Positions 56,308 through 64,000 of a DNA stretch of 64,000 bases are shown in pieces. The number at the start of each line of letters is the position of its first letter. The first letter of the stretch is position 1. The translations under genes and the position numbers were made by a program. Below the pieces are notes generated by a model. The model did not search any database and had not been told where the DNA came from. It saw only the letters and a list, made by a program, of their open reading frames with translations. Source of the DNA: Collybiopsis luxurians FD-317 M1 (lineage: Eukaryota; Basidiomycota; Agaricomycetes; Agaricales; Omphalotaceae); NCBI GenBank assembly GCA_000827265.1, contig KN834755.1, forward strand, positions 644,063-708,062. Direction: 5' to 3'.

Positions 56308-57465
56308 ATGCCGCGCTACGCCAAGACCATCCCTGTCGCTATCGCTATCCAGCTCCTCGTTAACCTCAACGTCGTGTTCGCTAGTCCCATCTCTCAGACA
56401 TCGCCATTCCCAACCTCTGTTCACACGCCTCGCTCTGTTCAACAACTTCAATCGGGCGCGTCCTCTGCAGAAACTAGTGTTCAGCAAACCGCAGCGAGTC
56501 TGAATAGCCACAAGGTAAGGGCTCCTGTTGTCGTCCTCCGCAGTGCTGACATGGCGGTTTAGTGCCCCCAACTTTGCATCCTTGACGGCCAGAACCTCTG
56601 CGACGCTCTCGAGAAGTCTGAGAAATGCCCCACTAATATTCCTGTGGAACAGTGGAATGATTGCAAGAATGCCCTTGTAGGTGTTGTTCTTAGTGTCTTT
56701 GATACAATGTTACTGACGCTTTCATAGTCTTCTCAGCTAGGTGGCTTTACCGGTGATCTGCCTGCAAATGCTCCTTCGAAGGGATCCGAATCTAGCGTTG
56801 TTCCTGAGTCTGGCAAGGCCGGCCCGACTGGTGCATCCTCCGGCGGCTCGGTTAGTGTCGACGCTGGCTCTGACAAGCCCAGTGCCAGCGGCTTCCAAGC
56901 AGGTGGTCCTTCCAAGGGTTCTGACCCTAGCTCCGTTGGCGTCAGCCTTGGATCTAGTAAGTCCAGTCAGACTGGTGCCTCCTCCGGCGGCTCGGTTACT
57001 GTCGACGCTGGCCCTGACAAGCCCAGTGACGGCGGCTTCCAAGCAGGTGGTCCTTCCAAGGGTTCTGACCCCAGCTCCGTTGGCGTTAGCCCTGGTGCCT
57101 CTGTCGGCCTCGGCAAAAGCAGCAATATCGAACATCCCTCTGTACCTAATTCTGGCGGCGCCGCTCGTCCTACTGACTCGAACCGCATCGGCTCCACTTC
57201 TGTGTCCATTCCCGACAGCGGCCAAGCTTCTTCCGGCGCAATTCCTTCAGGCTCAATTTCTCTCGGCTCTACCACGGTTTCCATTCCGAGTACTGATGTA
57301 CCCGGTGGCGTCGACGATCTTGGATCAAAGGGTTCTTCTTCTGGATCTGGTGTTTTCAGTATTGTCTCGCCTACCCTCGGTGGTGAATCAAAGGGTAATG
57401 GAGCTCCTGGCAACAACGGTGGCGAAGGTGGAGGTTGCGGTTGTGGTGATGAGATTCCGATATGA
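56308..57465 (+). CDS. Secreted Ser/Gly-rich repeat protein with a five-Cys exon
   Basis: Three exons: 56308-56514, 56563-56676, 56728-57465; introns 48 and 51 nt; 352 aa. Signal peptide MPRYAKTIPVAIAIQLLVNL...VFA. Exon 2 encodes a compact cysteine segment (C70, C74, C82, C91, C103: CPQLCILDGQNLC ... EKCPTNIPVEQWNDC). The rest is Ser/Gly-rich with two ~46-residue imperfect repeats (TGASSGGSVSVDAGSDKP / TGASSGGSVTVDAGPDKP, each followed by GFQAGGPSKGSDPSSVGVS), and ends GCGCGDEIPI. The build suggests a cell-wall-associated or secreted structural protein; no GPI signal is evident. I do not recognise the family. Its 3' end recurs, broken, four more times in the window. Confidence 0.7.
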
Positions 57466-58600
57466 TTATTTTATGAAACGTATGTACAACGAAGAAGATG
57501 TACTTTTGTTAGTCCTTTCTTTTCCTTCTGGGGTTTATGTATAAACAGAGGGTTTTTGACGTCTACGCCAGGTGAAATGTGAGTTCAGAGAGTACGTAGT
57601 CAATTGGTCGTTTAAGACCCCATTAAAGAAGGCCGGAAACATGAATCCTTCCTAAAAAGGTTATCCGCACGTATTGTATACCTCAAAAATTCATGGTTGC
57701 GATATCAGGAGGCCTTCGGCCCTCCTCGCACTCGGGATGAGCCAAAACATACGGCTTGGAATGCCGGTAATCAACTTTCACCTGAACCTTGCCGCAACGG
57801 AGGGCAACAAGGATTAATTTTCAAGCACATATCGGGACTACCGTTTCTCGATGTTTTTGTATGACTATGTACCAGCAGACATGAAAAGCCCCATTGCGAC
57901 TTTTATTGGGAGGTTTTTTCTTGAGAAGCCGTCTTTACGCCGAGGCATTGGCCTAGCTCTTGTCCAGCATAAATGAGAGGCCATGGTCCTCAGAAGACGA
58001 CAAGTCACCCCAACGGACCTCTAGTGCGGAAACTCGTTGAATCATGTCTCAGCCAGTCACAAAAGAAAAAAGCTATACAAAATTGAAGCAAATCACCTGT
58101 CACTTGCGCACCGTTTTTGTTGATAAATATTTAACTTGATTACGCTTCTCCGCCTACTTTTTTTTTTGATCACGTAAGATAGGATGGAGAAGAGACTAAT
58201 CGACTCTCCTTGAAGGTTTGGATTCTCCCCTCGAGTAGGCAGAATCTATTATCTGACAGAGAGAAGATGATTTAAGTCGGTCAAATCATAGAACGATGAG
58301 ATAGTGCGAAAAAAATGGGTCGTTCTCCTACTATCAAAGCTATGGAATATGGGACTTGAGTATATCGAATGTGGAGCCGTATGTAAACCTAACCCATAGC
58401 TTGTAACATTACACTGATGAATCACAGTAACGGTGCTAAAAGGACTTGTCGAAAGAACTGGCTTAAAGGAGGGATTGATTCAAAAGAACCTAAGATACGA
58501 GTACATGCTGCTGTCCTTATATAGTCCAGATTCCATAAGTGGGCTTAAGATAGCATAGGTACGAGCATAAGGAATGGGCTGGATAAGATCGAGATAAGAT
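57466..58600. repeat. Duplicated downstream flank of the Ser/Gly-rich gene
   Basis: Counterpart of 36585-37470 and, shorter, of 62559-63310. The 3' end (58405-58500) is repeated at 63610-63720 (ACTTGTCGAAAGAACTGGCT, GATTGATTCAAAAGAACCTA). No gene inside. Confidence 0.75.
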
Positions 58601-58682
58601 AGGATTGAAATGGGCGCAACCGTTACACTGCTGCGTGATATCTATCTATTGAACTGCGGGGTATATTATATATATATAACCA

Positions 58683-60023
58683 TTATGCGAGGAAGTGGCT
58701 GCTGTTATTTAGGATCGTAGAGGCCTGGCTGTATGCCTGAGAAGAATAGCCATTTTCCCAAGCGATATTGTAATCCAACTGCCAGTTGGTGCTTGTAGAC
58801 GGCGCATGCTGCACCAGAGTGTCGTCGCCAAAGGCCACGGTTGGCGTTCTGGCAACATGAATATGACCCACTCCGGTTGTGTCCAGATTATGACACAGGA
58901 TGCCTGGATCCCCATGGCAGCCGTTCCAGATTGCAGGACCCGGAGATGGAGAATGAATATGATGATGAGCATCTCCAACCCAGGCTACATTTTGGTCTTG
59001 CTGATTCATGAACACACCAGCACCAGCACTGTGGTAGGTGGGTTGGAAATTTACAAAGTTCGTCGACTGGTGATAGACTTGGATAGACTTCTTCAAGCTC
59101 TCCGACAGCCTGAGTGATGCTCCGCGCGCGCAGGCTATTCAGCGACGAAGAATGATAGAATCCCTACAAAATAGATTTTTGAAAAAAAAAAAAAAGATTG
59201 TGATACTTAGTTCAGATGAGAATAATGGAAAAATTAGTTTGCGTACCTCATAAGTGGATCTTGAGTCAACTTCAGTAGGAAAGGAGAGAGGATGAGAATC
59301 AGATTCGATGAATGCTTCAATACTAGCAGCCGTTCGTTGGTCTTGCAAGCGAGGAAAAAATGAATTAAATACAAACGGCGCTGTGGGTGATATGTTCTCT
59401 TCGGCGAAGGCATTCTCTTTAAGTATCTCTGGGACAGAGCTTGCGGATTTTGGTTCCGCTTGAACGGCATTTGGAGGAAATGCGGGAATCTTATCGGTGA
59501 GCATGAGCTGAGGTTGAGCAGCACAGTCATCGAAAGGGAAGAATGTCAGAGCCAGAAACCCTGGGGCCGGATGAGCTCGAGCTCCCAACGGACTCCCCGC
59601 GTGCTGTAAAGTCTCCTTAACCTTTAGCCTCTTCCTCGGCTTTTTCGTGCTATTCGCGTCGCGTTTCCGAGGTTGGTATCTATACCCAGGATACCTCGCC
59701 TGGTGAACCATCTTGGCCCTTTCTGCGGCGACTTCATACACCATTCTCTCTTCGTCTGAAAGAGATTTCCACATGTCAGATGCAATACTTGAAAAGTTTC
59801 CCTTGATCAACTTCGGGTCCTGCCGTTGAAGCTGATAAAAGAGTTCACGCCGGAAGGTGAAGAAGCTGTTCAAGGGGCGTTTAACATGCACAGAGCCCGC
59901 GGAAGAACGAGAATAAGCTGGCTTCGCACTAGCCATTGTAGTGACGCAGGTGGAAGGATGAATGGTGAAAGTAAAAGTGGGTAGGGTATAGTCGAGCTTC
60001 TCATAACCATCAGAAGTCTTCAT
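58683..60023 (-). CDS. HMG-box transcription factor (MATA_HMG type), copy 2, frameshifted C-terminal exon
   Basis: Exon 1 59247-60023 (259 codons) is intact and includes a complete HMG box (HVKRPLNSFFTFRRELFYQL... KLIKGNFSSIASDMWKSLSD). The 83-nt intron ends at 59164. Exon 2 (from 59163) carries one extra base near 59070-59080 relative to copy 1. Read straight through, the frame leaves the copy-1 sequence after VYPS and stops at 58888-58890, giving about 350 aa with a foreign tail. The original frame is still open to 58683 but no longer joined. Copy 2 also lacks six codons (CQPSLD region). The HMG domain could still be made, so a shortened active protein or an early pseudogene are both possible. 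Confidence 0.7.
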
Positions 60024-60129
60024 ATCTACTATGGGATCAGCGCGCACAATCAGAGTCAGTGTATCGAAAGAGGAGACATCACTACTATTTGACGTAAACG
60101 AGTAAACCTTACTCTGGCTCTAGTGATAC

Positions 60130-61420
60130 CTGCAATCCCGCACTCTGGCAAACTGCCATTTTTCAGAACCACTGATGTAGCAATTGAATCGCTGTCTCTT
60201 AATATTTTCCCACGGCTTCTGATCTTCCCTTTTTAATGATCATGACACTTTTACGACTCGGCAATGATATTCCATTCCTTCAAGTTAAGTACCTGACTGC
60301 AACTGACTAGAATCCCATAGTAACATATCTATCCATAGTGCTGTAACAATTCTCCCTGGTATCCATAAGGGTGCTTTGAGTCAAAGCCCCTATTACTTAC
60401 CAGTAACTGAATGATACGATGATATCATTGTTCGAAGATTCTTGGTTATTGTTCTTTCTGGCCCCGGCAGTTCAGATTCCGTATTTACTCATTGGATTGA
60501 CAGCTCTGGTGTGTTCAATTTGCCCTCAATTTACGAAAATCTCCATGAGCATCTGCTTGAACTTTTTCAGTTCCAAGTTTTCTCTATAGACTAGTTGAAC
60601 AAGTGTGCTCAGTCATCCTCCGCCCAGTTCAAAGAGAAGGTAGCTTTGTTGCGAGGGTACCGGACAATTATATCTGATCTTAACTCGTGTGTTATTAACT
60701 GCAACCTTTGTCCCTGTCTAGTACCGACGTTGAATAAAGATTAATATCAATATTTACTGCTCATTACATCGTAATGATAAAGCTTCAGTAAATGGTTGCT
60801 TGTAGCTAAGTAATTTAGTTTTCATGGGTGGCAGGGGATCCACAGGAGCAGCTTGGCAGGTCCGTTGTGAGCTTGTTCCCCACCTGCCATAAATACCCTA
60901 AGGACAATGATGCCGATGCCCCCATTGGAGTTTAGATCTTGGACCGTGCCGCGTAATACTTTCTTCGAAAATATCAAGGTTGTCTCTGCTGTATGTTCTC
61001 TGGGTCTCACTCGAATTCTTGATTTGTTTTGTTCTTGGGCGCATCGTTTTCCTTTGCTTTCTCTGGATCTAGTATGATGTAGATCGCAGATTATTCCAAC
61101 TGCAGCAGATGAATGATGGTTCGTTCTGAAAAGTACAAATCACAGGAATTTACTCAACTCCGATTTCTGGCCTTAACTGTATGCAAATGGATTGCGGAAT
61201 TGAGTCACGATGACTGGGACCCGTCTTCAGGTTCGAACAACGCCAAAATCTCCCCTGTTGCATTGTGTCTTCCAGCGGTTTCCTTTTTTATAATTCACGC
61301 TGAGATCGGGAAATATCATACTATACATACCGGCTTCAACACTCCTTGCAATCATCTTTAAGTGCGATGCAAGGACATCTAATGTCAATGTGCACTGCAT
61401 GATTGATGCCCCGAAATATC
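60130..61420. other. Upstream flank of HMG unit copy 2, no gene
   Basis: Matches 49.68-50.99 kb with indels. No supportable frame. Confidence 0.5.
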
Positions 61421-61429
61421 AGAGCCTCT

Positions 61430-61620
61430 CGCAGACTCAATTTCAGTTGGCTCAACTACGGTTTCCATCCCGAGTACTGGTTTGCTCACTGGTCTTGGAT
61501 CAAGGGTTCTTCTTGATCTGGTCAGTAGTGTCTCACCCACCCTGGGTGGATCAAAGGGTAATGGAGTTCTTGGTGACAAGGATGAAGATTGCCGTGGCGT
61601 TGACGGGATTTCATTATGAT
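61430..61620 (+). pseudogene. 3' fragment of the Ser/Gly-rich secreted-protein gene
   Basis: Same segment as at 51.0-51.2 kb (TCAACTACGGTTTCCATCCC, then a GGTCTTGGATCAAGGGTTCT-like stretch), further shortened and out of frame, ending before the TGATTATTTTATGAA flank. Confidence 0.65.
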
Positions 61621-62399
61621 TATTTTATGAACATATGTACAATGAAGATGTACTACTTTAGTTTGTTTTTAGTTCTGGGGATTCGTTATAAACAGAGGGT
61701 TTTCTTGAAATCTTTTGCAACTCTTTCAGGTGAAGAAAAAGTTAGTAGATATATTAAGAATTGAAACAATCGATGCCTCGATGGGATGAGTTCGCGTTTG
61801 GGACATGACTGTATTGGCGTACGTGAACGGACGTCGAAGGAACATTCTTCCCGTCGACATCGATATCTGTTCCATGCCAGCAATATGCGGTCCTGCCTAG
61901 CTATGTTTATGCGCCCTTACCTTGAAAAATATCGCACGGCTCCCTTCTGCTGACAAAATTGCTCGTTGCCGGTTTAGTACGCTCGATATGTATCTTAGCT
62001 ACTGACTCGTGCTCCTACTACGAAATTTCCCGTAGAGGAAAGCTTTAAATTGGTGACAAGCAGAATGACGGTCCCGCTTTGAGTTCGCAGCTCGCATCGA
62101 AGCGGCTGAATACTTATACGGAATCTGGATGTCTCGGGGTTTCCGGTGTGACGCCTTATGACCGCCCTGAGGACGATGATGCTTGTGCCGCATCGGGATA
62201 CTTCTCAGAAATCCGGCGTTCAGATCTTGGACCGTGCCGTGTAATACACTTCCTTCCTTCCTTCCTTCCTTCCACAATATAGTTCTCGCTCAGGCTTTTT
62301 CTGAGAAGGATGGATTGTGATTTGCTCATGTGACATACCTCAACTCTACCTTACTAAGACTATGAGAGTGCGCATCCATTTACTTCTTGCAATATCCCC

Positions 62400-62558
62400 G
62401 TCATCTTCAGCTCATGATGATGGTGATGGTGCTAGCGATTGTGATGATGTGATTCGAGGCCCGCGAAACTCGCAAGTGGTCTCAACGCCGAACGCTGGCA
62501 GGAAACCTCAAGTAAGTCTTCTGAACACGTGCGGTTGTGTTGATGAGATTCCGTTATG
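62400..62558 (+). pseudogene. Terminal fragment of the Ser/Gly-rich gene fused to unrelated sequence
   Basis: Only the very end (GCGGTTGTGTTGATGAGATT, stop, then the usual 3' flank) matches the gene at 56308-57465. The preceding ~130 bp encode a new open frame with a D-rich patch (AHDDGDGASDCDDV). Probably a chimeric relic. Confidence 0.5.
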
Positions 62559-63320
62559 ATTATTTTATGAACGTATGTACAATGAAGAAGATGTACTTTG
62601 TTAATCCTTTTTTTCTTTCTGGGGTTTTATGTATAGACTGAGGGTTTTTGATGTCTACACAAGGTGAAATGTGAGTTCCGTGAGTACGTAGTCTTAAGAT
62701 CCCATCAAAGAAAACCGGAACTGCTCGGACATACATGAAACCCTCCCAGAAAGGTCACCCGCACGTATTTTGTACCTCAAAAATTCATGGTCGCGAGGAT
62801 GAGCCAAAACACACGGCTTAGAATGCCGGTAATCAACTTACAGCTGAACCCTGCAGTAACAGAGGGCTACAAGCTACAACAAAGAATTAATTTTCAAGCG
62901 CATACCGGGGCTACCATTTCGCAATGTTTTTGTATGTAGTGTAGATAAGAATCACATATCCATACTATGTATCTGCAGACATGAACAGCTCCATTGCGAT
63001 TTTCATGGGGAGGTTTGTTCCTCAGAAGCTGTCTTTGGCATTTTTACGACGCCGAGGCATCGGCCTGGCTCTTTTCCAGCCCGTCTCGATAGATTCAGTT
63101 AAATGAGAGGCCATGGTCCTCTAGTATGAAAACTCGTTCAATAATGTCTCAACCAGTCACAAAAAAAACTGGAATGGTACACTCCGCCTACTTGACGGTG
63201 TTTGACGGGATGGAGAAAAGACCAATAGATTGTCCTTGGACTCTCCCCTCGAGTAGGCAGAATCTATTATCTGACAGAGAGAAGATGCTCTAAATCGGTC
63301 AAATCGTCGAGCCGTATGCT
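62559..63320. repeat. Third copy of the downstream flank
   Basis: Matches 57466-58300 and 36585-37400, with deletions. Contains the same CTCGAGTAGGCAGAATCT box. Confidence 0.7.
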
Positions 63321-63785
63321 AACCCGTAGCCATGCCTTGCCAGTGCCAACTACTTGTATCGAGAGAACTTGAAGAAGCTTTATACGCCGCGGAATCAGTA
63401 GAATAATAATAGGATGTGTTTGACAGCAGACTATACTCTAGCATCTTCCAAGTACGACCCGCAACTAAACGCCTTTAGCGGTCAACTGGATTTCATATCC
63501 CATTGAACGCCGTTGGTGTAGATTTTGCTTTTTTTTTAGATTATTCATATATTGGCCTAGAGTCTTTTCCCAGTCGTTACCCACAGCTCATCGGAGTGTG
63601 GACCCTGATTGTAACGTTAGACTGATAAATCACAGTACGGCGTACGAGGCTGAGAGGTACTTGTCGAAAGAACTGGCTTAAAGGGGGGATTGATTCAAAA
63701 GAACCTAAAATGCGAGTGTATGCAACTGGAGCCCCTGCGACAGATATTGTGCACAATCCTTGGTCGCACCAGTCGAGGCCACCCT
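63321..63785. other. Noncoding, partly duplicated flank
   Basis: 63.61-63.72 kb repeats the sequence at 58.41-58.50 kb. No gene. Confidence 0.5.
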
Positions 63786-63935
63786 AAAATAGATAAGATT
63801 AGATGTAACTACCCTAAAGCCTAACCTTTCGCGCGAACACCCTGCGGGTGCGCCTAACCCCTAACCCAGCGCGCCTTCGGCGCGAGCCTAACCCTCTAAC
63901 CCTCTAACCACCTACCCGACCCTCCGATAGAGCCG
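63786..63935. repeat. Degenerate telomere-like tract with GC hairpins
   Basis: CCTAACCCCTAACCC and CCTAACCCTCTAACCCTCTAA words alternate with small perfect hairpins (CACCCTGCGGGTG, GCGCGCCTTCGGCGCG). It resembles the tract at 53.66-53.75 kb and may be the same element class. Non-telomeric sequence continues after it. Confidence 0.6.
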
Positions 63936-64000
63936 TTTGTTGGCAATGTCACAGACAGTTCCCATATGTTAGGGAACTGCCTGCAACATTGCTTGATCTT

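Larger units (their letters stand above)
54300..58400. repeat. Segmental duplication, best-preserved unit (divergent secreted-gene pair)
   Basis: Left and right parts match 35.2-36.3 kb and 36.3-37.4 kb. The middle (about 55.33-57.2 kb) is missing from that copy. This unit keeps CpG sites and intact frames, so it is nearest to the original form. Confidence 0.8.
58610..62355. repeat. Segmental duplication, HMG-box unit copy 2
   Basis: Counterpart of 47880-51900: same gene order and flanks, with the SDR fragment missing and several hundred bases deleted around 60.1-60.4 kb. Confidence 0.8.

Noticed and set aside
47925..58650. CTATCTAT microsatellites (47.93, 49.83, 58.64 kb)
   Set aside because: Short simple repeats that belong to the duplicated flanks; nothing unusual beyond that.
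63786..63935. Chromosome end
   Set aside because: The telomere-like words are irregular and unique sequence follows to the end of the window, so this is an interstitial tract, not a telomere.

Overview
The window looks like nuclear DNA of a filamentous fungus, most likely a mushroom-forming basidiomycete (Agaricomycetes). The grounds are many short GT..AG introns, mostly 48-86 nt, with CTRAY-like branch sites; a Crz1-type calcineurin-response zinc-finger factor; an NB-ARC/TPR (NLR-like) STAND protein; HMG-box factors of the MATA_HMG type; secreted proteins carrying the LTNAxRxARGLPxxPPxRR leader motif familiar from Agaricomycete proteomes; and eukaryotic initiator tRNA-Met genes. All gene models below were spliced by hand; each junction was checked for reading frame.

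Layout. 1-3.97 kb is intergenic or leader sequence. 4.07-6.91 kb is a four-exon C2H2 transcription factor (Crz1-like). From 8.2 to 23.4 kb lies an amplified and decaying neighbourhood: two tandem GNAT acetyltransferases, two intact initiator tRNA-Met genes (9793-9864, 23300-23371) plus several broken copies, one intact and three broken copies of a small PD-(D/E)XK-like nuclease gene that recurs just upstream of the tRNA copies, and a 2.4-kb tandem duplication carrying a secreted lectin-like gene twice. 24.39-25.91 kb is a second C2H2 regulator (minus strand). 28.1-29.4 kb is a seven-exon secreted protein. 30.1-33.4 kb is the NLR-like gene.

From about 35.2 to 63.7 kb the window is dominated by segmental duplications and a transposon graveyard. 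The best preserved unit (54.3-58.4 kb) holds a divergent pair of secreted-protein genes (minus 54443-55578; plus 56308-57465). A CpG-depleted, internally deleted copy of that unit sits at 35.2-37.4 kb. Between 37.4 and 47.5 kb CpG is almost absent, the ORFs are broken, and there are three inverted-repeat elements and a degenerate minisatellite. Two copies of an HMG-box unit lie at 47.9-51.9 and 58.6-62.4 kb. In the second copy the HMG box is intact but the C-terminal exon is frameshifted. Short degenerate telomere-like C/T-rich tracts interleaved with GC hairpins occur at 53.66-53.75 and 63.79-63.93 kb.

The genes do not form one pathway. There is a conserved regulatory gene at the left, and a fast-evolving region rich in secreted proteins, an immune-type NLR, nuclease-like genes and duplicated regulators, with marks resembling methylation or RIP-like CpG mutation of repeats. 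The strongest candidate for something undescribed is the recurrent pairing of a PD-(D/E)XK-like gene with initiator tRNA-Met copies.
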